A stretch of DNA of 64,000 nt from assembly GCF_017874215.1 (NCBI RefSeq), contig NZ_JAGGLB010000028.1:1-64000 (forward strand), read 5' to 3'. The stretch is from Paenibacillus eucommiae (GTDB taxonomy: Bacteria; Bacillota; Bacilli; Paenibacillales; NBRC-103111). Position numbers and translations under genes: made by a program. This document shows, piece by piece, positions 16,867 through 26,736 of this stretch. The notes below the pieces were generated by a model, which saw only the letters and a list, made by a program, of their open reading frames with translations, ran no database searches and was not told the DNA's origin. How positions within the stretch are numbered: position 1 is the stretch's first letter; every line of letters begins with the position of its first letter.

Positions 16867-17638
16867 TAAAATTGTTGCCGTCAAGCTTCAGGAGGTGGCC
16901 GCTATGCAGCAAAGCTTTTCTCTAAGTGAAGCAGAGAAGCGGATCAGTGAGCTGCCTGCCTGTCTTGGGTTTGAGCAAGCCTTAACCAGCCGTAAGAAAC
17001 GCCAGATGGGGTTGATAGCCGAGGTGAAGAAGGCTTCACCATCGAAAGGCTTGATTCGTGATGACTTTGATCCGGTAAATCTGGCAGTTTCTTATGAGAA
17101 GGCAGGAGCGGATTGCATATCTGTGTTAACGGATGTGTCATTTTTTCAGGGGAGCAATGCTTATTTGCAGGCTGTTCGTCAGGCTGTGAATGTTCCACTG
17201 CTGCGTAAGGATTTTACGATTGATGAAAAGCAAATTTATGAAGCCCGGCTTATCGGCGCCGATGCTATTCTGCTCATTGCAGCTATTCTCACTACGAAAC
17301 AAATGAAGCAGTTTCTTGAGCTGGCGCGCGATTTAGGACTGGATGCTTTAGTAGAGGTGCATGATCGGCCTGAGCTGGAGCGGGCATTGGAGCTGGATAC
17401 ACAGCTTATCGGAATTAATAACCGGAATCTGCAAACCTTCGTTACGGATTTGAAGACGACAGAATCCCTGATCCAACACATCCCTTCAGGTAAAACAGTA
17501 GTTAGTGAAAGTGGGATATCCTCACCGCAGGATATGACCTATTTACAATCCATAGGTTCTCATGCAGTGCTGATCGGAGAGCATTTCATGCGGCAGCCAG
17601 ATGTTGAAATAGCTGTGCACGAGTTGATGGGCAGCTGA
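16856..17638 (+). CDS. trpC: Indole-3-glycerol phosphate synthase
   Basis: Closes the indole ring. This is a 260-residue TIM barrel; the phosphate/substrate motif IAEVKKASPSKG and the later VSESGI are present. It is separate from trpF here, unlike the fused enterobacterial enzyme. ATG 16856 lies within the end of trpD, so translation is probably coupled. Confidence 0.97.
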   Translation: MFLDKIVAVKLQEVAAMQQSFSLSEAEKRISELPACLGFEQALTSRKKRQMGLIAEVKKASPSKGLIRDDFDPVNLAVSYEKAGADCISVLTDVSFFQGSNAYLQAVRQAVNVPLLRKDFTIDEKQIYEARLIGADAILLIAAILTTKQMKQFLELARDLGLDALVEVHDRPELERALELDTQLIGINNRNLQTFVTDLKTTESLIQHIPSGKTVVSESGISSPQDMTYLQSIGSHAVLIGEHFMRQPDVEIAVHELMGS

Positions 17639-17667
17639 TGAGCGTTAAGGAAAGGAGTAAGGCACAC

Positions 17668-18390
17668 ATGAGCATGAACAAGCCTTCAATGATCCAAACA
17701 CCAACGGCCAAAATTTGTGGAATCCGGAGTAAAGAGCAGCTGCAGTCGATCGTGCATCTGCCCATCGCGCATATCGGATTTGTATTTGCCAAAAGCAAGC
17801 GTCAAGTGACGCCTGAAGAGGCGGGTGAGATGATTGCCTATCTTCAAGAGCTAGCTTCGAGCGGTGCTGCGGTTCCTTTAACGGTGGGCGTTTTCGTAAA
17901 TCCAAGTGAGGAAGAGCTGGAACGTACACTGCGGTTGGCTCCGCTTGATGCCGTGCAGCTTCACGGACAGGAGTCTCCGGCATTTTGCAGCATAGTGAAA
18001 TCACGCTTTGGTGTGCAGGTGTTTAAAGTTGTTCCTCTGCAGAAATTGGAAGCTTCTATACCTTCTTCTGACGCTGTTGCTTGGCAATTAGACCCCTTTC
18101 GCGGACATATAGATGTGCTGCTGCTTGATACTTTTGATCCTGTATATGGCGGCGGCTCTGGCAAAACCTTTGCTTGGGACTGCATACCGGTCTATAAGGA
18201 ATGGACACTCTCAGCCGGTGTCAAGCTGCTTGTAGCAGGTGGACTTGAGCCGGGAAATGTGGCACAATTACTTATTGATTATGAACCTGATGGTGTAGAT
18301 GTATCCAGTGGTGTGGAAACGGACGGAGTTAAAGATCTGGCTAAAATTAAAGCTTTTATAGAAAGGGTGATCCCATATGCAGGTACCTGA
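17668..18390 (+). CDS. trpF: Phosphoribosylanthranilate isomerase
   Basis: Isomerises phosphoribosylanthranilate, the step before TrpC. It is a 240-residue barrel beginning with the KICGIRS motif and ending with the [12 protein letters not shown] phosphate site. The start is ATG 17668 after AAAGGAG; ATG 17638, overlapping the trpC stop, lacks a site and gives an unconserved tail. It overlaps trpB by 14 bases. Confidence 0.94.
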   Translation: MSMNKPSMIQTPTAKICGIRSKEQLQSIVHLPIAHIGFVFAKSKRQVTPEEAGEMIAYLQELASSGAAVPLTVGVFVNPSEEELERTLRLAPLDAVQLHGQESPAFCSIVKSRFGVQVFKVVPLQKLEASIPSSDAVAWQLDPFRGHIDVLLLDTFDPVYGGGSGKTFAWDCIPVYKEWTLSAGVKLLVAGGLEPGNVAQLLIDYEPDGVDVSSGVETDGVKDLAKIKAFIERVIPYAGT

Positions 18391-19588
18391 TGAACAAGGA
18401 AGATTTGGCAAGTTCGGCGGCCGCTATGTGCCGGAAACATTGATGAATGCGCTCGCTGAGCTGGAAGAGGCCTATAATCGCTACAAGGACGATCCTGATT
18501 TTATTGCAGAGGTCCGCTATTTGCAGCAGCAGTATTCAGGCAGACCGACTCCGCTGTATTATGCAGAGCGTTTGACTGAGCTGCTTGGTGGAGCAAAGGT
18601 ATACTTGAAGCGAGAGGATTTAAACCATACTGGAGCGCATAAAATTAACAACACAATAGGACAAGCGGTATTGGCGAAACGAATGGGCAAAAAGAAAATC
18701 ATTGCGGAAACCGGAGCAGGACAGCATGGAGTTGCTACAGCAACCGTTGCAGCTCTTATGGGAATGGAATGTAAGGTGTTCATGGGTGAGGAGGATACGA
18801 AGCGTCAGCAGCTAAATGTGTTTCGCATGAAGCTTCTTGGCTCCGAGGTTATTCCAGTGCTATCAGGTACACGTACACTCAAGGATGCATGCAATGAAAC
18901 GCTGCGGTATTGGGTCAGTCACGTGGAAGATACTTACTATATTCTGGGTTCTGTAACAGGGCCGCATCCATATCCTATGATGGTTCGAGACTTTCAAAGG
19001 GTGATCGGCGATGAATCCCGTGCGCAAATTCTAGAAGCGGAAGGCAGACTGCCTGATGCGGTAATTGCTTGCGTTGGCGGGGGCAGTAATGCTATGGGTA
19101 TTTTTTATCCGTTTGTCAAGGATGCAGATGTGAAGCTAATTGGTGTCGAAGCTGCGGGTAAAGGTATTCATACTGAAGAGCACGCGGCTACAATGACTAA
19201 AGGAACTCCAGGCGTGTTTCAAGGCTCTTTGAGCTATTTGCTTCAGGATGAGTATGGCCAAGTGCAGCCTGCTCATTCGATCTCAGCCGGGCTTGATTAT
19301 CCCGGAATAGGACCGGAGCATGCGTATTTGAAGGATTCTGAGCGGGCAGCCTATTTCCCGATTACGGATCAGGAGGCTCTTGATGCCCTGCAGCTGTTAA
19401 GTCGTACGGAGGGCATTATTCCTGCACTGGAAAGCGCGCATGCGATCGCTCAAACGTTGAAGCTGGCTCCTACGATGTCCAAGGATGAGATTATTGTTGT
19501 GAACTTATCCGGCCGCGGCGATAAAGATGTTGAATCCATTTTGGGTTATTTGGACGGGCAGCAAGCGACGCAGGAGGGAAGAGCATGA
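18377..19588 (+). CDS. trpB: Tryptophan synthase beta subunit
   Basis: Condenses indole with serine using pyridoxal phosphate bound to lysine 89 in [10 protein letters not shown]. It has 403 residues; GGGSNAMG binds the cofactor phosphate. It forms the alpha2beta2 complex with TrpA, whose start overlaps its stop by four bases. Confidence 0.98.
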   Translation: MQVPDEQGRFGKFGGRYVPETLMNALAELEEAYNRYKDDPDFIAEVRYLQQQYSGRPTPLYYAERLTELLGGAKVYLKREDLNHTGAHKINNTIGQAVLAKRMGKKKIIAETGAGQHGVATATVAALMGMECKVFMGEEDTKRQQLNVFRMKLLGSEVIPVLSGTRTLKDACNETLRYWVSHVEDTYYILGSVTGPHPYPMMVRDFQRVIGDESRAQILEAEGRLPDAVIACVGGGSNAMGIFYPFVKDADVKLIGVEAAGKGIHTEEHAATMTKGTPGVFQGSLSYLLQDEYGQVQPAHSISAGLDYPGIGPEHAYLKDSERAAYFPITDQEALDALQLLSRTEGIIPALESAHAIAQTLKLAPTMSKDEIIVVNLSGRGDKDVESILGYLDGQQATQEGRA

Positions 19589-20391
19589 ATTTAATCGATC
19601 AACGTTTTGCCGAGCTTAAGGAGCGTGGAGAGACGGCTTTAATTCCGTTTCTCACCGTAGGTGACCCTTCCCTGGATGCCACACTGGAAATCATTCTTGA
19701 AATGGAGAAGGCTGGAGCAAGCTTACTTGAGCTTGGAGTACCTTATTCCGATCCATTAGCGGATGGTCCTGTTATTCAGCGCTCCTCGGAGCGTGCCCTT
19801 AAGCACCGCATTACGATTCTAGATGTCATTGAGATCGCACGTAAGGCAAGAAACCGCGGGTCCAAGCTTCCCTTTATTCTTTTTACTTATTATAATCCTG
19901 TTTTGCAAATGGGCTTGGAGCGCATCTTTAAGCAAATGTCGGAAAGTGAGATCAGTGGAGTAATTATCCCCGACCTCCCGCTGGAGGAAGATAAGGAAGT
20001 TCGCGCTATCGCTGCCAAATACGGCATACATTTGATTCCGCTCGTTGCACCAACCTCCAATGATCGCATTAAAAGAATTGCTTCGAGTGCTTCCGGCTTC
20101 GTGTACTGCGTATCATCACTTGGGGTTACCGGTGTGCGTTCTGAGTTTTTCGGCGGTATTAACGATTTCATCGCAACAGTTAAGGAAGCAACTTCTTTGC
20201 CTATCGCTGTCGGTTTTGGTATATCCAGCCGCGAGCAGGTTGCCCGGTTTGAGGGGGCTTGCGATGGTGTTGTGGTCGGCAGCGCAATCGTCCGTACGAT
20301 TGAACAAGTACTTCCACTGCTGGAAGCTGATCCTGCGAGTCCTGAGGGGCTTGCACAGATTCACCGGTTTGTGGCAGAGCTTAAGGGGTAA
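19585..20391 (+). CDS. trpA: Tryptophan synthase alpha subunit
   Basis: Splits indole-3-glycerol phosphate to indole, which is channelled to TrpB. It has 268 residues; the catalytic pair E49 and D60 is in [16 protein letters not shown]. It is the last gene of the trp operon. In B. subtilis hisC follows directly; here 6.3 kb of other DNA intervenes. Confidence 0.97.
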   Translation: MNLIDQRFAELKERGETALIPFLTVGDPSLDATLEIILEMEKAGASLLELGVPYSDPLADGPVIQRSSERALKHRITILDVIEIARKARNRGSKLPFILFTYYNPVLQMGLERIFKQMSESEISGVIIPDLPLEEDKEVRAIAAKYGIHLIPLVAPTSNDRIKRIASSASGFVYCVSSLGVTGVRSEFFGGINDFIATVKEATSLPIAVGFGISSREQVARFEGACDGVVVGSAIVRTIEQVLPLLEADPASPEGLAQIHRFVAELKG

Positions 20392-20442
20392 GTTACGGCT
20401 AGTAATTAGCAATTATCATTTATTTGTATAGGAAAATAGGAA

Positions 20443-20478
20443 AACACGTTGTCTCTATATGGGGCGGCGTGTTTTTTT
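20443..20478 (+). terminator. Terminator of the trp operon
   Basis: ACACGTTGTCTC pairs, using several G-T pairs, with GGGGCGGCGTGT around a TATAT loop, followed by seven T residues. Confidence 0.8.
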
Positions 20479-20678
20479 ATGCTTTTTATTAGCCAGAAGT
20501 ATAAGCTTATGGGGTAGGTTGGAGTGAATTGTTTCCTTTTAGCCAGTGCAGCTTTGCAAGTGATGAAGTGAGAGAGTTTTTCCCTATCGCCATCATCCTT
20601 TTCCATCAGGAAAGTAAATTCTGCGGGCAGCCCGTTTGAGAGTACACTTCCTGTAGTTCGTGTGCTTCGTTTGCTTGA

Positions 20679-20806
20679 TTTAACGATGTTTTTCATCGTT
20701 AAATCAAGTGTTCGAGGTCAATCGGTCACGTTAATGATGATTTTCATCGTTAAAGTAAGGATGTGGACCTGACCTGACGCTTTTAACGATGAAAAACATC
20801 TTTAAA
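20679..20806. repeat. Three tandem hairpins ahead of repeat copy 2
   Basis: TTTAACGATG-TTTTT-CATCGTTAAA at 20679-20703, a related dyad at 20731-20753, and TTTAACGATG-AAAAA-CATCTTTAAA at 20782-20806. The last belongs to the 5' end of the structured repeat; the first has the loop in inverse orientation. The same hairpin occurs at 29959-29983. Confidence 0.85.
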
Positions 20807-21141
20807 GTTGCAGGTCCTTCTGAGTTGCACACGATCTTCATCCCATGTGCCTCCACCCGCTAGGAAATCTCCTCCAACTAAGGGAAAATCCTTTGCTGAC
20901 AGTCAGTTTGAGCTTGGTATTCGTGTGATTTGTGTGATCCATGCGATTGTAGCTGAGAAGAGGGAATGGATGCGGGTGGAAAAGCGTTAGCGCCCGCCTT
21001 TAAAGATTTGTTCCAACCCTCACATCTATTCCATTCAGAGGAACAAATCTTTAACAGCGGTTGGAGCCCATAGCCCTTACCACACTCAAGCACTAGCGTC
21101 ACGAACACGCCCCTCAAAGGACGCCGCAAGCCGTCTTTCTT
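20782..21141 (+). repeat. Structured intergenic repeat, copy 2
   Basis: Same family as copies 1, 3 and 4. The inner stem is perfect (21001-21014 with 21040-21053). The outer stem (20962-20976 with 21067-21081) is degenerate, matching at about 10 of 15 positions. It ends with the conserved block around CACGAACACGC, then CAAAGGACGCCGC. From 21142 to 21274 I see only AT-rich sequence likely to hold the promoter of the transporter genes, without a clear -35. Confidence 0.85.
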
Positions 21142-21274
21142 ATAAATTATCATCAAAGTAATACTCATTTCAAATTTGTATTATAGATTATTGCGGCAAT
21201 CCATCCTATATTGAGATTGTTCAAGCAACCAGGGTGGCAATTGAACAAATCAAAGGTGAGGGGTTGTTAGAGGA

Positions 21275-22789
21275 ATGAGGAAAAGAAATGTAGTCATTAT
21301 GCTTTGCTTACTATTAGTTTTGACAGCTTGCAGCAGTGGTAAGACAGAGGTTCCACAGGCTGTAACAAGCACACCAGGGACTTCTTCTCCAGAAGTGAAA
21401 GCGGAACCAACTAAAGCGTATATTCTTACGAAAGTAGAGGCTGGAACGGAGCTTCCCGGAGACAAGGAGGTAGGTGATTTTATTAAAAGTGAAACCAATG
21501 TAGAGCCAGTCATGATTAAGCCTCCGGCAGGAACCTATGATGAAAAGCTAAACATTATGCTTGCTTCAGATGATCCACTTGATGCGTTTATTGTGGGAGA
21601 CTGGACCGTTTTTCAAAAAAAAGGCATGATTCAACCCCTCAACGATTTGTTAAAAATTACACCTGAATTGGTGAACAATTATACAAAAGAAGAGTGGGAT
21701 GCTGTAACAGACAAAAAAACCGGGAACATCTACGCAATTCCTTTTGCCAGCACACCGTTAGGTAATGCACCAAGAATTAGAAAGGATTGGCTCGATGCGC
21801 TTGGATTGCAGGTCCCGACAACGCTGGACGAATTGGATCAAGTATTGGAAGCGTTTAAAAAGACGGATAAGTTCGGGAACAATGTAATTCCTTTGGCGAC
21901 TCATTTAAGCTTCTCTCAACTGGATCGTGCTTTTGCCGGATTATTTACGAAGCATGGCGATGGCAATTGGATCGATACGGACGGGAGTGTAAAGCCGGCT
22001 GTAATGGATCCGGACTACAAGGATTTTATAGCGAAAATGGCTGAGTGGTATAGCAAAGGATATATTTGGAAAGAAGCCTTTTCGCAAGAATATACAGTGA
22101 TCAATGACCTTGTTTCGCAAAATCGGGTTGGGGTGCTCGCCTCATGGATTTCAGTCGGCTTAACAGGTATTGAAACTTTAATGCAATCTGATCCAAAAGC
22201 CCAATATGTCTTCCTTGATAAATTCGATGGGCCCGCTGGAAGTGCCTATTCTTTAAGATTGCCTGAGCGCCAGGGGATTGCTATTTCAGTTAAAAGTAAA
22301 CACGCAGAAGCAGTCATGAAGTTTTTCGACTGGAGTGTTTCTTCCAAGAAGAATCGAAATGTTATTGATTTTGGTCTAGAAAATAAGCATTGGAAATGGA
22401 TTGATGAGGAAAAAGGCATTATTGAGAAAATACAAGGTGCTGAGAAACAATATTCCGCTATGTACAGTTTAGTTCAAGGCGCTCTAAGTCTGGGTTCCAG
22501 TGACGATACCATATCAGGGAAACTATGGACGGATTTTTATAATTTCGTTTCGAATCCTGCTCTTGACTTGAAAAAACCGGCTGATTACGGAGTGAATTAT
22601 GACGAGGTCAGTATCACTGGGGCTGTTCCCGCAGCGGGAGATATCGATAAGTTCAGGGATAAGTGGCTGGTGAAATTTATTACAGGGCAAGAGCCTTTAT
22701 CCAAGTGGGATGGATTCATTCGTGATCTTGGCAAAATGGGATTGGATAAAATGATTGCAGAGCGTACGAAGCAGTATAACGAGCAATAA
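21275..22789 (+). CDS. Sugar ABC transporter lipoprotein (solute-binding, LplA-like)
   Basis: An extracellular solute-binding protein of 504 residues. The N-terminal signal ends in the lipobox LTAC (cysteine near residue 19), so it is lipid-anchored outside the membrane. The remainder resembles the large family 1 binding proteins of Paenibacillus that feed oligosaccharide importers. ATG 21275 follows a GAGGGG site. It is first of a four-gene cassette with two permeases and a glycosidase-like protein. No ATPase gene is present, so a shared one such as MsmX is presumed. Confidence 0.92.
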   Translation: MRKRNVVIMLCLLLVLTACSSGKTEVPQAVTSTPGTSSPEVKAEPTKAYILTKVEAGTELPGDKEVGDFIKSETNVEPVMIKPPAGTYDEKLNIMLASDDPLDAFIVGDWTVFQKKGMIQPLNDLLKITPELVNNYTKEEWDAVTDKKTGNIYAIPFASTPLGNAPRIRKDWLDALGLQVPTTLDELDQVLEAFKKTDKFGNNVIPLATHLSFSQLDRAFAGLFTKHGDGNWIDTDGSVKPAVMDPDYKDFIAKMAEWYSKGYIWKEAFSQEYTVINDLVSQNRVGVLASWISVGLTGIETLMQSDPKAQYVFLDKFDGPAGSAYSLRLPERQGIAISVKSKHAEAVMKFFDWSVSSKKNRNVIDFGLENKHWKWIDEEKGIIEKIQGAEKQYSAMYSLVQGALSLGSSDDTISGKLWTDFYNFVSNPALDLKKPADYGVNYDEVSITGAVPAAGDIDKFRDKWLVKFITGQEPLSKWDGFIRDLGKMGLDKMIAERTKQYNEQ

Positions 22790-22868
22790 GGGAGTTAACC
22801 GATTAAGGGATTCGATCCATCACTTAGTCGGTTAGCTAAATGCTAACTAGTGAAGGGAACGGCAACCG

Positions 22869-23774
22869 ATGATTAGAGCACTTAAAAGCTATCCGCTGCT
22901 ATATGCCTTAGTTTTACCTGGAATCCTGTATTTTCTTATTTTTTATTATGTTCCGATGTTTGGAATCGTTATTGCTTTTCAGGATTATAGCCCCTTTCAA
23001 GGAGTCCGCGGCATATTTACCTCTGAGTGGGTAGGATTTCAGCATTTTCAAAATTTCTTCACCTCGTTTTCCTTTACTCAGGTGATGACAAATACATTGC
23101 TTCTGGGCATGTATACTATCATTTTCGGGTTTCCAGCACCGATTCTGCTTGCCCTATTGCTTAACGAGGTTGTGCATGGCAAATTTAAAAAATGGGTTCA
23201 GACGATCTCTTATTTACCGCATTTTTTGTCGATGGTGGTAGTTGTGGGGATTTTGAATTTACTGCTTTCATCAGATGGAGGCATCATAAACGAAGTCGTA
23301 AAGCTCTTTGGAAATGAGCCCATCACTTTTATGGGAGAAGAGAAATATTACCGGAGCATCATAATACTTACACAAATATGGCAGCAAATTGGCTGGGAAA
23401 GCATTATTTTTCTCGCTGCGATTGTCTCCATTAACACGGATCAATACGAAGCTGCCATTATAGATGGGGCAAGTAAATTTAGGCAAATATGGCATATTAC
23501 ACTTCCGGGCATTTTGCCTGTCATTATGATCATGTTTATTTTAAGAATGGGTACGATCTTGAACGGCAATTATGAGCTGATCCTGCTCACTTATTCTCCT
23601 TCTACGATTGATGTCGCTGATATTATTGATACGTTCGTTTACCGTGAAGGATTAGTCCAAATGAATTTCTCCTACAGTACTGCGGTTGGTTTCTTTAAAT
23701 CTGTATTTTCAGCAGCTTTGCTGCTCGGTACCAATTACATGGCCAAAAGGGCTGGACAAAATGGGATATGGTAA
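22869..23774 (+). CDS. Sugar ABC transporter permease (LplB/YteP-like)
   Basis: A 301-residue inner-membrane permease with about six hydrophobic segments. The EAA loop, EAAIIDGASKFRQIWHI, contacts the ATPase. It belongs to the carbohydrate uptake 1 (CUT1) family and pairs with the next gene. The gap to the binding-protein gene (79 bases) holds a possible GGTTAACCGATT/AGTCGGTTAGC dyad that may trim or stabilise the message. Confidence 0.93.
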   Translation: MIRALKSYPLLYALVLPGILYFLIFYYVPMFGIVIAFQDYSPFQGVRGIFTSEWVGFQHFQNFFTSFSFTQVMTNTLLLGMYTIIFGFPAPILLALLLNEVVHGKFKKWVQTISYLPHFLSMVVVVGILNLLLSSDGGIINEVVKLFGNEPITFMGEEKYYRSIIILTQIWQQIGWESIIFLAAIVSINTDQYEAAIIDGASKFRQIWHITLPGILPVIMIMFILRMGTILNGNYELILLTYSPSTIDVADIIDTFVYREGLVQMNFSYSTAVGFFKSVFSAALLLGTNYMAKRAGQNGIW

Positions 23775-23802
23775 AAATACACAGTGATGGAGTAGGCCGA
23801 CA

Positions 23803-24699
23803 ATGATTAATTATAAAATGACGAATGCAAGTACAGGATTTATGGTTGTAATTTATACACTGCTAGTTGTATTGGCTTTATGTTTTTTATTTCCATTTAT
23901 TATGATCGTTTCAACCTCGTTAATGTCACAGGCTGCTGTTCTTAAATACGGAACCTTCCAGCTTATTCCCAAAACCTTGGATTTAACAGCTTACAAAATT
24001 GTACTTAGCAAAGGCTCGTTAATTTATTCGGGCTATATGATAACGATCATAAGGGTTGTTGTCGGAACAAGCTTGAATTTGCTATTTACTGCTGCCTTGG
24101 CATATGGGCTATCCAAAAGATATTTACCAGGTCGTAATGGTTTTATTACTTTCATTTTTATTACGATGATATTTAGCGGCGGCTTGATTCCGACCTATAT
24201 GGTGGTCAAATCCTTGCATTTGGTCAACACAATTTGGGCTTTGATGATTCCGAATTTAATAAATGCTTATAATTTTATTATTATGAAAGCTTTTTTTGAT
24301 CAAATACCAGAAAGCTTGGAGGAGTCGGCCAGTATAGATGGTGCGAACCCGCTGCAAATTTTATTTCGGATTGTCATTCCTTTATCGCTGCCCTCGATCG
24401 CGACAATTGGGCTTTTTTATGGAGTCACCCATTGGAATGCCTGGTTCGATGCGGCGATATTCATTAATGATTATGATAAAATGCCCCTGCAAATTATTTT
24501 ACGTGATGTGATTATTCATCTTACCGGAGATAAGGTTGGGTTAAGCATGACTGTAGTGAATCCGAATATTAAGCGGCCGCCGACTATCGCCTTCAGTTCA
24601 GCAGTTATTGTCATCTCTACGCTTCCGATTTTGTTTGTATATCCATTTATTCAAAAGTATTTCGTTAAAGGGGCCATGATTGGCTCGATCAAAGGGTAA
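23803..24699 (+). CDS. Sugar ABC transporter permease (LplC/YtcP-like)
   Basis: The second CUT1 permease, 298 residues, with six hydrophobic segments and the EAA loop EESASIDGANPLQILFRIV. It ends with the typical PFIQKYFVKGAMIGSIKG tail of this family. It starts 28 bases after the first permease and should form a heterodimer with it. Confidence 0.94.
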   Translation: MINYKMTNASTGFMVVIYTLLVVLALCFLFPFIMIVSTSLMSQAAVLKYGTFQLIPKTLDLTAYKIVLSKGSLIYSGYMITIIRVVVGTSLNLLFTAALAYGLSKRYLPGRNGFITFIFITMIFSGGLIPTYMVVKSLHLVNTIWALMIPNLINAYNFIIMKAFFDQIPESLEESASIDGANPLQILFRIVIPLSLPSIATIGLFYGVTHWNAWFDAAIFINDYDKMPLQIILRDVIIHLTGDKVGLSMTVVNPNIKRPPTIAFSSAVIVISTLPILFVYPFIQKYFVKGAMIGSIKG

Positions 24700-24776
24700 T
24701 TGTTCTGGAAGTAGGGAAATAAAAATTATTTTACAAAACAATGGAGCAGGCAGGCGAAACCTGTAGGAGGAAGCTT

Positions 24777-26252
24777 ATGAGAACAAGGAAAAAAAGATCA
24801 TTTATTTATTGCTGGGATGGGGATGATTTTGGCTATCTTCCGGAAAAAGCTTCAGAGCAGGAATTAGTTGACAAGGTGTTTTCTCCGCTCGTGGGGACTT
24901 CAGTTGATACAGTTTTTTTCTTGCTCGGCTGCGGTCATTTTGCTGAATATCAGAGTGAACTATTAAAGCCACTGGGTGAAGGGCAGGATTATCATTTTAA
25001 TAATATTTTTACTTATAAAAGGTATGCGAATGTGAAGCATCTGCTGGATCAACAGCAGGACCCGGCTGAAATCCTGATAAGAGCAGCAAGAGAACGGAAT
25101 TTAGATGCATTTTTCTCCTTTAGGCTAAACGATATTCATGATCATTGGGCTGCGAATAGTGATTTTATGCCAACCTTCAAGAAGGAAAATCCACACTGGT
25201 TGAATCCTAAGGAATGGTTTCCCGATTTTCATGGCCGTAACGAAATGACGACTGCGCTCAATTATTCCGATAAAGATGTTCGTGATTTTCGCTTTAATAT
25301 CCTGAAAGAGGTTATGGTGAACCACGACTTCGACGGAATCGAGCTGGATTTCATGCGCAGTCCCTTTTATTTTCATTGGGATAAAGGCTTGACCAGCACT
25401 TATATCATGACTGATTTTGTCAGATCGGTAAGAGAGCTGCTTGATGAACTCGGAAATGCCCGCGGTAAAACGATTGAATTGGCTGTAAGGGTATGTACAA
25501 CTGTTATCGGCTCTAAGATGGCAGGGTTTGATGTAGAAGACTGGGCCAGGAAAGGGTTAGTGGATATCGTTATTGCTGGAACCGGGGGGATGAATATAGA
25601 TACGCTGGCGTTTAAGGAAATTTTGCAAGGAACCGGCGTTTCTTTCTTTCCTTGTCTGTATGGTGAATATGAACGGACCGCCAGCTCCGATGAGGTCATG
25701 CGGGGCATTGCTGAGGTGCTGTTAAGTGAGGAGCCTGATGGTATTTATGCGTTTAATACGTACCCGGATGAGCGGAGCCGAATTGAACTGATGAAGCAAA
25801 TCGGCAGCTTGGAAACACTTAAAGGGTTCGATAAAACCTATATCGTCGATATGGATTACGATTATATCCTGACTAAGGAGGAATGGAGATACCAGCCTCA
25901 TCTTCCAGCTACGTTAGGAGAGACTGTGCATGAAGGCCTCGTCATACCTATCAGGGCGGGGGAAAAGCTGGATGCTTATTCACAGGTACAAGCGCATCTT
26001 AAGATATGGATCAAGGATTGGTCCGCCGAAGATAAGATGGTATTTCGATTCAATGGGCGAGAAATGGAAGCCCCGGTAATCAAAGCTGTAGCTGGAGAGT
26101 ATGGGCAGTGCTGGCTAACCTGGGAATTGAACAAGCGAGAAATTCATTTAAAGAATGACGTTTACATCCAACTGCTTGAGAGGAACATTCATCTTAAGAG
26201 ATATGTTCCCTCGGTCGTGCAGAGGATTAATATTGAAGTGAGGTTTGGATAA
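24777..26252 (+). CDS. Putative glycoside hydrolase (family 10-like / GHL type)
   Basis: A 491-residue cytoplasmic protein with no signal peptide. The segment HDFDGIELDFMRSP, near residues 184-197, resembles the barrel strand motif of hypothetical glycosidases related to YngK-like family 10 proteins, with E and D as possible catalytic residues. A beta-rich C-terminal region follows from about residue 380. The start is ATG 24777, six bases after AGGAGG. With the transporter, it probably cleaves an imported oligosaccharide; the substrate is unknown. Repeat copy 3 begins at the base after its stop codon. Confidence 0.75.
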   Translation: MRTRKKRSFIYCWDGDDFGYLPEKASEQELVDKVFSPLVGTSVDTVFFLLGCGHFAEYQSELLKPLGEGQDYHFNNIFTYKRYANVKHLLDQQQDPAEILIRAARERNLDAFFSFRLNDIHDHWAANSDFMPTFKKENPHWLNPKEWFPDFHGRNEMTTALNYSDKDVRDFRFNILKEVMVNHDFDGIELDFMRSPFYFHWDKGLTSTYIMTDFVRSVRELLDELGNARGKTIELAVRVCTTVIGSKMAGFDVEDWARKGLVDIVIAGTGGMNIDTLAFKEILQGTGVSFFPCLYGEYERTASSDEVMRGIAEVLLSEEPDGIYAFNTYPDERSRIELMKQIGSLETLKGFDKTYIVDMDYDYILTKEEWRYQPHLPATLGETVHEGLVIPIRAGEKLDAYSQVQAHLKIWIKDWSAEDKMVFRFNGREMEAPVIKAVAGEYGQCWLTWELNKREIHLKNDVYIQLLERNIHLKRYVPSVVQRINIEVRFG

Positions 26253-26566
26253 ATTTAAAGTAGCAGGTCCTCTCTGATCTTCATTCCCAACGGCTATGTC
26301 CGATAGGAAATCTCCTCCAACCAAGAGAAAAACCCTTGCTGGCTGTCCGTTTGAGCTTGGTGTTCGTGCGATTGTAGCTAAAGAGAGGTAAGGGGTGTGG
26401 GAGGAAGAGCGATAGCGTCCGCCTTTAAAGATTTGTTCCTACCTCCTCATCCATTTCATTCAAGGGAACAAATCTTTAACAGCGGCTGGAGCCCACACCC
26501 CTTACCTCCGAGACGCTCCCACGTCACGAACACGCACATCAAAGGACGCCAAAAGGCGTCTTTCTC
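26253..26566 (+). repeat. Structured intergenic repeat, copy 3
   Basis: The outer stem is a perfect 17 bp: 26385-26401 with 26492-26508, sequence GAGGTAAGGGGTGTGGG. The inner stem is a perfect 14 bp (26426-26439 with 26465-26478). The 3' end is GACGCC-AAAA-GGCGTC followed by TTTCT, a terminator-like hairpin. It lacks the 5' TTTAACGATG hairpin. It directly abuts the glycosidase stop. Bases 26567-26736 hold nothing recognised apart from the hisC ribosome site. Confidence 0.9.
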
Positions 26567-26736
26567 CATATCTTCTGGAATATGGTAAAAATAGAGGATT
26601 GTCTTGGAAGCCGCCGTATTCAAGCGAAATTAAACGCTGGAAACTAGGATTCACATAGGGTAGAATAAAAGGCATGATTCGCAAATAGCATTGAGGTTTT
26701 TAAAAGGTTTGTACTATATAACGAGGTGACCAAAGC

